A DNA stretch of 64,000 nt from Clarkia xantiana subsp. parviflora. Taxonomy: Eukaryota; Streptophyta; Magnoliopsida; Myrtales; Onagraceae. The notes below the pieces were generated by a model. It ran no database searches, had not been told where the DNA came from, and was given only the letters and a program-made list of their open reading frames with translations. Below are positions 1 through 9,976 of this stretch, in pieces. Position 1 is the stretch's first letter. The number at the start of each line of letters is the position of its first letter. The stretch spans positions 2,170,001 to 2,234,000 of the forward strand of contig JAPTYO010000024.1 in assembly GCA_036873135.1 (NCBI GenBank), read 5' to 3'. The position numbers and the translations under genes are program-made.

Positions 1-2
1 AA

Positions 3-1103
3 AAGTATATGCGAGAGGTACAAGCCCTGAAAGAGAGCTTCAAAAGCTTCGATATCGAGGCTATTCCGAGGGAGGAAAACGTAGAGGCAGACGCCTTGAG
101 CAAATTTGCCCTGGCGGCACCCTTAGAAGAAAATCGGAAGGTGCACTTCCTGGAGAAGGTGATCTTGTCAAACATCGACCCAACGCAGGTGTGCACCATT
201 GAGACAAAATCGGAGGAAGAGCCCACCTGGATGACCCCGATAGTCGCGTATCTGACTACGGGGGCAGTCCCCGAGGATAAGGTAGCAGCAGACAGGATAT
301 GTCGGATCGCGTCTAATTATGTGATGCTGGACAATCAGCTGTACAAGAAGGGCTGGTTCTCGACTCCGTACTTGAAGTGTGTAGCAGAACCCGACACCAA
401 TCGAATCCTGAAGGAAATGCATGAGGGGGTCGCGGCTTGTCACGAAGGGGCCCGATCCATTATAAGGAAGGTGTTGAACTTGGGCTACTATTGGCCCACG
501 ATGAACAAAGAAGCAACGGCGTTGGTCCGATCATGCGACGCGTGCCAGAGGTACGCCCCGAGTATCGTGGCTCCAGCCGCCAACCTGACATCCATCAAGA
601 GCGCTTGGCCCTTCGCGCAGTGGGGCATCGACTTGGTGGGACCTCTTCCACAAGCACAAGGACAATGTAAGTATTTACTTGTAGCTATCGATTATTTTTC
701 GAAATGGATAGAGGCGAAGGCATTGGCCAGAACAACGGGGAACCAGATCGTCAAGTTCCTCCAAACCCACATCGTATCCAGATACGGGATTCCTAAGGTG
801 GTGATCAGCGACAATGGCCCACCGTTTAACGGCTCCCAGGTGAGGGAGTATCTGGAGGAGTTGAATATCGAGCATCGGACTGCTTCTGTACGTCATGCTC
901 AGACTAATGGCCAGGTGGAGCTGGTTTGGCGTCGTAACGAGTTCACCCTTTTGGATCGAATCAACAAGATGTCACCAAAATGGGAAGGACCTTATAAGGT
1001 CGTGGGGATGCCAGCTCCAAATGCATACAAGTTGGAAGACCTCGATGGCAGAACATTAAAGCATTCTTTCAGTGGCGAACACTTGAAGAAACACCATGCT
1101 TGA
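3..1103 (+). pseudogene. Tat-type gypsy pol: RNase H end plus integrase, internally deleted
   Basis: The open frame enters from the left edge. It starts in the C-terminal part of the second (archaeal-type) RNase H domain (IPREENVEADALS). It continues with the H2C2 zinc-binding region (HEGVAACHEG ... CDACQRYAP) and the integrase core, with the first catalytic Asp in GIDLVGP, the second in VISDNGPPF and Glu in NGQVE. Right after that Glu the frame jumps to LVWRRNEF, the chromodomain-like C-terminal part. Compared with element C, about 120 codons are missing in frame, which removes the rest of the core. The product could not be a working integrase. The frame ends in KKHHA at a TGA; C ends in KKCHV. 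Confidence 0.9.
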
Positions 1104-2160
1104 AGAAACTCGCCTTAAGTGGTGCCCGATAAAGTCGCCTTAAGTGGTGCCCGATGTAAAATCGCCTTAAGTGGTGTATGCTGTTTATCGTTTAACTCGA
1201 TGTAAGCCAATTTTGTGCCATCAATGAATAAAAAGGTTGCTTCCAAATAAGAGTTGTCCATAGATTTATACTAAGTGTAAAAGTCGCCTTCAGTGGTGCA
1301 CGAGAAAAGTCGCCTTCAGTGGTGCACGAGAAAAGTCGCCTTCAGTGGTGCACGAGAAAAGTCGCCTTCAGTGGTGCACGAGAAAAGTCGCCTTCAGTGG
1401 TGCACGAGAAAAGTCGCCTTCAGTGGTGCACGAGAAAAGTCGCCTTCAGTGGTGCACAAGAAAAGTCGCCTTCAGTGGTGCACGAGGAAAGTCGCCTTAA
1501 GTGGTGCACAATACTTAGATTTATTCTAAGTATCCAAAAGTCGTCTTAAGTGATGCGCGGGACTAAGTCGCCTTGAGTGGTGCACGATCTTTAGGTTTAT
1601 CCTAAGTAATGATTAAGTCGTCTTAAGTGATGCGCGGGACTAAGTCGCCTTGAGTGGTGCACGATCTTTAGGTTTATCCTAAGTAATGATTAAGTCGTCT
1701 TAAGTGATGCGCGGGACTAAGTCGCCTTGAGTGGTGCACGTTCTTTAGGTTTATCCTAAGTAATGATTAAGTCGTCTTAAGTGATGCCCGAGAAAAGACG
1801 CCTTAAGTGGTGCACAATACTTAGATTTATTCTAAGTATCCGAAAGTCGTCTTAAGTGATGCATTGAACTAAGTCGCCTTAAGTGGTGCGCAGAATTAAG
1901 TCGTCTTAAGTGATGCACGATTCTTAGATTTACTCTAAGTAATATAAAGTCGTCTTAAGTGATGCATGGAACTAAGTCGCCTTAAGTGGTGCGCAGAATT
2001 AAGTCGTCTTAAGTGATGCATGGAATTAAGTCGCCTTAAGTGGTGCAAGTTATTAAATCGTCGGGAAAGACGTACGAGAATGTCTTAAGTGTCGAAGTTT
2101 CGACTTAAGCGCGTATAAGTAAAGTCACTCGGAGAAGTGCAACAAAAGATCGGAACTAGA
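1104..2160. repeat. Tandem repeat arrays between pol and the antisense gene of A
   Basis: Three related arrays are built on a core reading AAGTCGCCTTAAGTGGTGC. At 1282-1505 a 26-bp unit with TTCAGTGG runs about nine times almost without change. At about 1538-1800 a 77-bp higher-order unit alternates AAGTCGTCTTAAGTGATGC and AAGTCGCCTTGAGTGGTGC with a TTTAGGTTTATCCTAAG spacer. From 1800 to 2060 these mix in diverged form. Element C has the same kind of array at 35948-36720, reverse oriented. Arrays in this 3' untranslated position are known from Tat/Ogre-type elements and can seed satellites. The short open frames here come only from the unit length. Confidence 0.9.
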
Positions 2161-2242
2161 GAAGTTTGATATTGATAAGGGCTCAAGGGCCCGACGACGA
2201 CACAAGAGAAGAAGATACAAGGACTCTAAAAGATAAAGATAT

Positions 2243-4955
2243 TCAAGCTTGGTCCTTGTCGGCAGCATTGGCAGCAGCTGGGTCCGCGAAGTCGGTAGCA
2301 GAGGGATCCACAGGATTAGCTTCGGGAGGATTGACTATTGGGGCGTCCGCACTTGGAAGTTCAGAAGCATCTTCGACAATTACGGGGGTACTCCCCCCAT
2401 CACTCTCCTCGGAAAGAGCAGATTACTTCTTCGCAAAAGGAGCGAGAGAAGGAGACTTGTCGAAGTTGATAGCATCCCCGTACTCTAGGTGGAGCTCCTC
2501 AACCGCGTTGAAGAGAGTGTTCTCCACCTCTGCGCCAAAGAACTTCATGGCATCAGCTTGGAAGCCCTCCGACCTCCGATAGTCCTCCCGGCCCTTCGCC
2601 TCCGCTTCGGCCAGCTGCGCAGGAAATCCCGCGATTAGCTCCTCCAGAGCCTTCTTCTCAAGGACCAGTTTGTCCTCGGCAGCCTTCTTCTCCTGGGTCA
2701 GCCTGTCCACAATCGCCCCCCGCTCCTGCCGCTCTTGCCTCAAGAGCCCCTCGAAGTCCGCGATCTGCTGCTGAAGGTCCCGAATCTTCTGATTAAGGGC
2801 AGCCTGCTCTTTGACAAGCTTCCCCGCAGAGACAGGGAGGCCTTGAGATCCGCCTGAAGCTGCTCGCGGACTCCTCGGTCCCGCTCCCGGACCTCATCAT
2901 AGGCAATGACATACCCGATGAGGCGGTTGAAGTCCCCGAGCTCCTGCAATCAAAAGGAAAAATGTTAAAGGACAAACGACCCGATTTATCATCAACAAGA
3001 AAGAAGCAAAAGTCTCACCTCTATGCGGCGCACAGCCATATCCCTGACATCCCGCTGCATATGCGTCCGATTGAGGTAAATCGGATGACGCATAGAAGGC
3101 AGAATAGAACCCGCCAGCAGATGCAGGGCCAGCTCCTGGTCCTGTTCCCCTTGTGTGAGCGGGACTCCCTGGAGCGTCTGGATAGGAGTCCAGGGGGCAT
3201 TCCCCTACGAAGAATCGAAGGGCTTGTAGAAGTCCCCATCAAGAGCAAGGGGAGAGATAGGACGAGGAATGGAAGGACAGGCCTCCGTCTCGGCCCGAAC
3301 AGGCGAAGGAGAGAAGTCATGGATGGGCGAGAGCTGCCGCTGCTGCGGAGAAGACGAAGGAGGCGGCCCTTGAGGGGTTGGTTTCAAGGGGGATTGCCCC
3401 GCCTTCCGACGCTGTTGAGGGGGGTCAACCCCGTCAGTCTCCTCGGAGGAGTCCAAAGTTTCCACCTGACGAAACTGTTCGCCAGTTGGAGCCTTCTCTC
3501 CAGCTGAGGAAGGCATCCCCGCTGAAGGCAGTGCGTCTGCGGAAGCTGCAGCACCTGAGGAAGCTCCCGAGCGACCTGCACCTGGAGGATGAGAAGCTTC
3601 AGAAAGGTAGTCAGGAAGTTCATCGGGATTCTTACACCAAATGATACGTCGGGAGACGTATTGATCCTTCCCACGATAATGATAGTAGCCTGCCTTCAAG
3701 ACTCGGGGAGTTTCGCCTCGAAGGATTCTTTTGACGTCAGCAATGCGACCTTCCTTGGTCGAGGAAATCAAATCTGTCGGGACCATCCTCTTGTATGTTT
3801 TAATAGCAAGTCGGAGTTGTTTACCTTCTTCAGCGTTCTGGACATCGAAGAGCTGGTCCAGATCCACCCGCTTCCGCTTGGGCTGCTCCGCTGAAGGAGA
3901 CCCCGACCTAGCAGCAGCCTTCTTGGCGGACTTCCTCTTCCGCGAGGGGCGGACAGCATCAGTCTCCCCCTGCTTAAGGAACAGATCGGTCAGCACAGAT
4001 ACCTTCTTGGCTGCAAACAATAAACAAAGAAGAATTAGAAGTTTACCCAAGGAACCATATTGGAAGGGCTGTCGAAGAGCTGCCCCCCAGAAACAATATC
4101 GAGGAGTCGGATCCCGGCGTGCACCAGGTCCCGCTCCACGAGTGAGTTGGCGTTGAGAGGAGTGTAAGACTCCTCCCACCGATAGAGCTGGATAAGTTGG
4201 AGAGTCTCGAAATCCACGTCAGCATAAGTGTGGAAAGCAGGCGGAGGGTCTGCTGCCACCTCCCAGCGAGGCCAGGGAATTGAGGAGTGACGGATAAAGA
4301 AATAGCTCTTCTTCCAGCTGCTGTTGGTCGGACCCTGTATCAATCAAGAGTCCACGATCCTTGACCACCTTCCAGGTGTCACTGGTCCAACCGTACCGGG
4401 CAAGCTGCTGCTTACTCCACTTGGGCATCCGGGGGTAGAAGGCGCAAACCCCCGCCTCATTGCACTTCATCCCATAAAAGGTTCTGAAGAGTTGGAGGCT
4501 GTAGTCCCACTTCTGTCGGAGACAGAGGACTTGAAAGGCGTTCCAGAGGCGGATGGCATGGGGAGAAAAGGTAGTGGGGTGTGTTCTGTAATGATGGCAC
4601 AGCTCGACCAGATTACCGCAAAAGGGGAACCTGATCCCCGCTGATATTTGTCCCGTAGAGACAAACACCTCCCCTTTCTGGGGACGAGTAACCTCAGAGT
4701 CACTCGAGGGACGATGCCTAGGATACGGGAAACGAGGTTCCCAGGTGATGGTGATGCAACCCTCTCGGAGAGCTGCATCATAAGCAGTATTGGAAATCTC
4801 ATTTGGAGCATAGTCAAAATTAAAGGGTTTTCTCCCCTCAGAGCTGGAACCGCTGTCTGAAAAGCAACCAGGGCAAGAAAATACAGTGGGACTCTTGGAA
4901 AATTAAAAAAGGAAAAAGACGAACAAGCAACGAAGAGGGGTTCCTTACCAGACAT
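2243..4955 (-). pseudogene. Antisense gene of element A (Transposase_28-like, coiled-coil), broken
   Basis: This spliced gene runs opposite to pol. Exon 1 is ATGTCTG (4949-4955), with donor GTAAGG and acceptor TTTCAG|; exon 2 is 4856-4047; exon 3 runs from about 4005 to 3019; exon 4 is 2943-2243 and ends in DKDQA. Exon 2 carries the conserved block GEVFVSTGQ, RFPFCGNLVE, LWNAFQVLCL and FYGMKCN, typical of the plant 'putative gypsy type transposon' family. Exon 3 is basic and low in complexity, and exon 4 is coiled coil (RQERQERGAI ... LEKKALEELI). Breaks compared with the copy in C: a 1-bp insertion near 4330 after GSD, a TAG at 3203-3205, a frame break near 2830 and an early TAA near 2421. 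The natural role of this protein family is unknown. Confidence 0.8.
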
Positions 4956-5497
4956 AATGAAGTAGAGGTTGAAGGAGATGAGCGGAACGTCGCCGGAAAG
5001 ATGATCGGGAAAACTCCAAAGACCTTCGAAATCACAGAGCTTGGAATCGCAGAGGAATCGCAGAGAGCTTTTGAGAATTCGAAGACGGTAAAAGTTAAAT
5101 TGTGACCATGGCTAGGGTTTTATAGTCGAAGAAGACGGTTGAAAGGACACTTCGATCCGAGTCGTCGAAGTCGAAGAGTCTTAATCTGGACCGTTGAGAT
5201 GAAACATGCAGAAGGACAACGGGCGTAATGATGAAACGGCCTGAAAAGCACTTTTCAGAAAAGGACAGGCGCGAAAAATCAGACACGTGGGTCGAAAACG
5301 TCACTCCATTATCTACTGCATTTAATGCACTAGGAAACCGAGGAGACCTTTGGGATATAACAGTTATCTACAAAATCCTGAGGAAACGTAGAGAAGAAGA
5401 CTGATAAACTAAGTAACTGAACCAAGGAAAAGATCCCCGACTCTAGTCTTGGGAGATCGGGAGTTGAAAGACACGACGAACTAAAAGTCCCTCATGT
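4956..5497 (-). promoter_or_regulatory. Upstream region of the antisense gene of A, with TATA box
   Basis: There is no open frame of note. A TATAAAA box lies at 5118-5124 on the - strand, about 163 bp before the antisense ATG at 4955. Element C has the same box about 170 bp before its antisense ATG. This supports a real promoter for the antisense gene, separate from the LTR promoter. Confidence 0.6.
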
Positions 5498-5509
5498 CTT
5501 GGGGGCAAA
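5498..5509 (+). other. Polypurine tract of element A
   Basis: CTTGGGGGCAAA lies directly before the 3' LTR, which starts TGATGGG. The same tract precedes the LTR of element C on the - strand (32650-32662). It primes plus-strand DNA synthesis. Confidence 0.85.
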
Positions 5510-6207
5510 TGATGGGTTCGACTACGGCCGTCAAGCTCTTTAACGGCGAGGAAACGGCAAACAGGCCCACCAGGCCCAGAGTGAAGGTCAAGATGACTTT
5601 GGAGAAGGGTTCCGACGAAGGGAGTCCCGACGAAGCAAGGTCCCGACAGAGTCGGTCCCGACGGTTGAGCTAGAAGCTCCCGATGAGAAGCCTTTAAGTA
5701 GGCCCAGATGATGAATCCCTGAGAATGATTGGCCCTGTCACGATGACGAGGGGCCCCGAGCGGTGACACAACGAGACAACTCTGGAGTCCCCGACGGGAG
5801 TCGGTACTCGTTATCAGAGGATAAAGCCAAGATATGCGGGGCGTGGCCGAGATACGCGGAACGTGGATTAAGATACACGGAGCGTGGCCGAGATACGCGG
5901 GGCATGGCTAAGATACGCGAGATCACGTACGAGATATGCGGGATACGGGCTAACCACCCCTAACGGTTCGCCAGGTACCTGAGGCATCTCTTTGACTATA
6001 AAAGGGCAGGAGATCACCTCAGAAAGACTTACGTTGAGTTGAATACACTCTGAGTTTATTACTTGCCAGTCATACGAGATACTCATTTAAGCATCGGAGA
6101 GGGATTCTGGGTCACTGCCCGGTCTATCCCCTCTTGCAGGTTCGCGTGGAGCAAAGGAACTAGGATTGCCGTCAAAGTCCGTACCAGAGTTCCACCGTGA
6201 TCCAACA
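5510..6207 (+). repeat. 3' LTR of element A
   Basis: A 698-bp LTR begins TGATGGGTTC and ends GTGATCCAACA, with TG/CA ends. At about 5826-5945 a roughly 22-bp unit around GGCCGAGATACGCGG repeats several times. A short TATA-like sequence (CTATAAAAGG) lies near 5996. The LTRs of B and C have the same layout. Confidence 0.88.
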
Positions 6208-6334
6208 TCTGGGAGAGCTCAGCAGCGGGATGGTTCTGGTTTTCCTCCTGTTCTGGTAGTGAATTCAGAGTTGTCGCAGCGGGGTGACGGGAACCACCAG
6301 ATTGTCCTTGCCTCCTTTGCTTACCAGCCGCCAT
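6208..6334 (-). pseudogene. Start of gag of element B, truncated
   Basis: The frame begins MAAGKQRRQGQSGG and runs about 42 codons before it enters LTR sequence of element A. Element C's gag begins MAGGGKQKKQ, so the ATG at 6334 is preferred over an in-frame ATG at 6352 that C lacks. Only the disordered N-terminus is left. Confidence 0.7.
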
Positions 6335-6368
6335 TGAACGAGTAGAAGGCATATCAGCTTTTTGTTAG

Positions 6369-6388
6369 CTTCCCACAGAAGGCGCCAA
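6369..6388 (-). other. Primer binding site of element B
   Basis: TGGCGCCTTCTGTGGGAAGC follows directly after the LTR end (CCAACA). It marks 6389-7104 as a 5' LTR and fixes the orientation of B. The TGGCGCC start is what a plant tRNA 3' end would pair with; I do not assign the tRNA. Confidence 0.75.
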
Positions 6389-7104
6389 TGTTGGATCACG
6401 GTGGAACTCCGGTACGGTCTTTGACGGCGATCCTAACTCCTTCGCTCCACGCAATCCTGCAAGAGGGGATAGACCGGGCGGTGACCCAGAATCCCTCTCC
6501 GATGCTTAAATGAGTATCTCGTACAGACTGGCAAGCAGTAATCTCAAGTAATGTATTTCAACGTAAGTGATCTGAGGTGACCTCTTGCCCTTTTATAGGC
6601 GAAGAGATACCTCAGTTACCTGGTGAACCGTTGGGGGTGGTTAGCCTGTATCCGGCGTATCTCGGGTGTGATCCCGCCTATCTAGGCCATGATCTCGCTT
6701 ATCTCGGCCACGCCCCGCGTATCTCGGCCACGCTCCGTGTATCTTAACCACGTTCCGCGTATCTCGGCCACGCCCCGCGTATCTCGGCCTTATCCTCTGA
6801 TAACGAGTCCCGACTAACATCGGGGACTCCAGAGTTATCTCGTTGTGTCACCGCTCGGGGCCCTTCGTCATCGTGACAGGGCCTATTGTTCTCAGGGATT
6901 CGTCATCGGGGCCTACTCAGAGGCATTTCGTCGGGAGCGTTCAGCTCGCCTGTCAGGTCCGACTCTGTCGGGACCTCTCATCCTCGGACTTCCTTCGTCG
7001 GGATCCTTAGCCTGGGCCATCTTGGCCTTCGTTTAGGGCCCACCGGGCCTATTTGTCGTTTCCTCGCTGTTAATAGGGCCTAACGGTTGTAGTCTAACCC
7101 ATCA
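6389..7104 (-). repeat. 5' LTR of element B
   Basis: A 716-bp LTR, in + strand text starting TGTTGGATCACGG and ending CTAACCCATCA. It is clearly homologous to the LTR of A in inverted orientation. It carries an array of about five CACGCYCCGCGTATCTCGGC-type units (about 6660-6790). Confidence 0.88.
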
Positions 7105-7457
7105 CACCTAAGCATTTCCTTTGTTGATCACTGTCAACGATTTACGCCAACCCAAACGCCTCCTCTTGGCCTTTTAGGGACTCAGGCAACATGACTTAAG
7201 GTGGTTTTACGCCCCACTCGGGTTTCACAACAAAATAATTTGTTTAAATAAACTAAACTTTTGTCTTTAGAAAAGTTTTACAAGAGTAGCCCAAAATACT
7301 CTTTTTTTTTTTCGAACCCCTAAGAGTAACTCGTAAGATCAAAGTTTAATTTAACACAGACAATCCATAAATAAAACTACAAATATATATATATATATAT
7401 ATAAACATCAAGAGCTACAATAGAATACATACTAGCATAGCCGTCTAAATCCAACCC
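7105..7457. other. Intergenic AT-rich stretch
   Basis: I see no gene. It holds a pyrimidine run near 7302 and a short (TA)n microsatellite at about 7385-7403. Confidence 0.6.
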
Positions 7458-7996
7458 TAGGGCTGAGCAAGAAGCCCGAAAAGCCCGAAGGCCCGAATAT
7501 CCCGACCCGAGCCCGTCCCGAAAATCCCGTCCCGAGATGTAGCCCGAGACCGGTCGGGCGGGATTTTTCTTCCCAAGTCGGGCTCGGGCTTTTTCTTAAA
7601 AAGCCCGAAAGTCCCGAGCCCGCCAGAATATATGTATATATTATATATTTAAGTTTAACCTAAGTCTACTAACTATAGTTTAAGTAACTTTACTATAGTT
7701 AAAATAAAAAATCCTAGAATTAGATTATGGATGATGTTTGAACTTATTGAATTTTGTATTGATGTGTTGAACTTGCATGTATTTGAAATGGATGGACCTC
7801 ATATTATGATTTTTTTTTTTTTTTTAGTTTTTTGGTTCAAATTCGGGCTAGCCCGAGCCCGAATCCCGATGTCCCGACTCGGGCGGGACATTTCCTTTAG
7901 GTTCGGGCTCGGGCTCGGGCCAAAAATATGAGTCCCGAATTTTTCGGGCTCGGGCTCAGGCAAAAGCCCGCCCGTCCCGTCCCGAGCTCACCCCTA
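7458..7996. mobile_element. hAT-like non-autonomous element, GCCCG-rich ends
   Basis: The ends are inverted: TAGGGCTGAGC on the left and, as reverse complement, TAGGGGTGAGC on the right. About 120 bp inside each end is packed with GCCCGA/CGGGCT motifs, and the middle is AT-rich. There is no transposase. A second member lies at 15926-16637. The two flanks do not share an 8-bp duplication, and only the right flank continues the antisense ORF of element F, so the left side was probably lost by deletion. Confidence 0.65.
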
Positions 7997-7997
7997 C

Positions 7998-8496
7998 CTC
8001 GGATGGCAGAGGGGGCAAAGCGGACGGGAGAAATCCGATAGTATGCACAAAGCTCTCTAAGCTCCGTACAATATGGGAAGTGCAGTCCCTTCCTAAACTG
8101 CTGAGAGTACACGGCCACCATCCCCTCGGGAGGCTCGGTGATAGAGCTACGAGTGTTACGATAAGGCAAAGAGAAAGGATAGGTGGGCTGGTCTAAACTA
8201 CAAAGTCTTGTCGTCCTAACATAAAGACCGAACTCATTTTTCCTTAGAATGTTCTTAGATAAGACCTCGAGCAGGCACTCAGAACGATGGAGGAAAGCCA
8301 ATTCAGCCTCAAGGGTAGGCTCTAAGTCAGAATCTGATTCCGACTCGGGATCAGAGGCATCCGGGACATAGTCCGGACTCAAATCGGGATCCGAAAAATG
8401 CTTGCCCTTAAAATACTCAGTGTATTCAGTAATACTGAAATGAACCCTAGAGGGAGAACCACCAGGGAGAGTGTTAGAGGAAGATGGCTTACTCAT
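7998..8496 (-). pseudogene. Antisense gene fragment of element F
   Basis: It starts ATG at 8496 (MSKPSSSNTLPGG) and runs to about residue 166, where the hAT-like element cuts it. An acidic stretch (residues about 35-60) is followed by the conserved block seen also in D: LDQPTYPFSLPYRNTRSSIT, EPPEGMVAVY, GLHFPYCTEL and YYRISPVRFAPSAI. Read past 7997 the frame only translates transposon end sequence. Upstream, a leader intron is likely: donor after 9001 (GAG|GTAAGA) and acceptor TTGGCAG| before 8561. The middle and C-terminal exons are missing. Confidence 0.75.
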
Positions 8497-9095
8497 GATT
8501 GCCGGGAAAGAACACCAACTCTCCTTAATCTACAAACACCGAGGAGACTCCAAAGAACCGCCTGCCAACAAAGTGGATAAATGTGAAATAACACATCATA
8601 AACCACCAACAACAACAGACATGAAGAGAAAAAAATCCACACCATAAGGCGTCAGGAAAGCCCTTAAGGGAAACCTACCCAAAAGTACATCTCAAAGTGC
8701 ATGGAGATCAAATGCTTACTACGGGGGCAAAGAAACATGCATGGATGATAGATGCTCATTATGGGAGGAGTTATGATGCATATGGCACTTTAAAAAATTA
8801 TCACAAAAGGGAGGCAAACTAAGCAAGCTCAATACTACCTATCGTAGTCAATTAAGATATCAAACATCTACATCAAGCTATGTATCAACTACTCAAGCAT
8901 AAGATGGCCTAGGCAAAGCACTAAGGCACCAAGACATCAAACAACTACCAATTCCTAAGGGAACAATACCAACATCAAATACGAAAAATCGAATTCTTAC
9001 CTCAAGGGACTCAAAGCTCAATAATAAGAGGTAATCCTCTATCTCACAATCGACAAGGCAAATAGAATAACTCAACTATCTATGGCAAGCTTTAG

Positions 9096-9103
9096 CTTTT
9101 ATA
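9096..9103 (-). promoter_or_regulatory. TATA box of the antisense gene of F
   Basis: TATAAAAG on the - strand lies about 100 bp upstream of the predicted leader-exon donor (exon end 9001). It is comparable to the TATA boxes before the antisense genes of A and C. Confidence 0.5.
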
Positions 9104-9268
9104 GCAAACAATGGAGAGAGCATTCACACATAAATGAGCTAAAAGATCGAAAATTTGAAGAAATTAGACACAACCAAGCAAAGAACCGAGCCAAAACACC
9201 CAAACCCGGCCGGTATTGAACTGTCGCCGTCTATCTAGCCGGGTCCGCCTCCAGCAGCCGTGATTCCG

Positions 9269-9309
<41 letters not shown>
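9269..9309 (+). repeat. Poly(C) tract of 41 bases
   Basis: An uninterrupted C run inside a GC-rich block (about 9190-9480) between the antisense gene of F and its PPT. The exact length may be affected by sequencing error. Confidence 0.8.
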
Positions 9310-9310
<1 letters not shown>

Positions 9311-9976
9311 CTTCCCGAGATCACCTCGCCACGCCCGACTCCGCCACTCGCCTCAGCCCGACGCCGCTCGCTCCCGTCGATTCCTAACAGCGGCGCAGCC
9401 TGCCCTTGTCGGCGACAAACCACGGCCCAAGCTCTCCCCTTTTCTCCGGCCGAATCAAACCCCACAAATCCAACCTAAACCAATTTAAGCTCCATCTTAG
9501 ATATGGTGATTTGATTGAGTAACAAAATTGAAAATGGAGGTGGATGAGAAAACCTAGGTCTAAAAGGGGAGAAGTGCTCTTGAAAAAAAAAAAGGTGAAG
9601 GCAAATAATGAGGAGGGATCCTATAACATCTTTTATATAGTGAGGTGTTAGGTGTTTTTCCACAAAAAAAAACCCAACAAAATGGAGACAGAAATAAAAG
9701 GACACAGTCCAAAGGCTAAGTAAAACGGGATCAAGGCCCGTAATTCTTACCCTCATGCGATATCTACATATAAATGTATAAAGTTGCTAAAATTAATAAT
9801 AGCATTTTGTGCATCCGGCTTCTCTAAAGAAGATGGCAATGAAAAACTACAACGTTCCTCGAGCACTCAATGATTGCCGGAATCGTCATAAAGTTACATT
9901 TCATAACTCGCTTGGCTGATATTCCGCAAAAATAGAGTCAAGTAAAGATTAAACCATTGCTTGACTCGGGGGAAAG

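Larger units (their letters stand above)
1..6207 (+). mobile_element. Element A: Tat-type Ty3/gypsy retrotransposon, 3' part
   Basis: The window opens inside the RNase H to integrase part of a + strand gypsy element. In order it holds the end of pol, tandem repeats, an antisense pseudogene, a polypurine tract and a 3' LTR. The order matches element C (31948-43004), which is complete, and the proteins of A and C are closely alike. The 5' LTR, gag, protease and RT lie left of the window. The insertion is old: it has an integrase deletion and several breaks in the antisense gene. The bases right after its LTR (6208 on) belong to the gag start of element B in opposite orientation, so A probably inserted into B. 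Confidence 0.9.
6208..7104 (-). mobile_element. Element B: 5' end of a related Tat-type gypsy element
   Basis: Read on the - strand, this is a complete LTR (7104 to 6389), a primer binding site, a short leader and the first codons of gag, cut off at 6208 where the 3' LTR of element A begins. It is the same family as A and C. The remainder of B would be expected left of element A, outside the window, if A inserted into B. Confidence 0.8.

Noticed and set aside
1293..1549. Open frames of 76-78 codons in the repeat array
   Set aside because: They only arise because the 26-bp unit lacks stops in two frames; the text is a repeating VHEKSRLQW pattern.
9260..9478. Poly-proline / poly-glycine open frames
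   Set aside because: Produced by the 41-base C run; no conserved protein around it.
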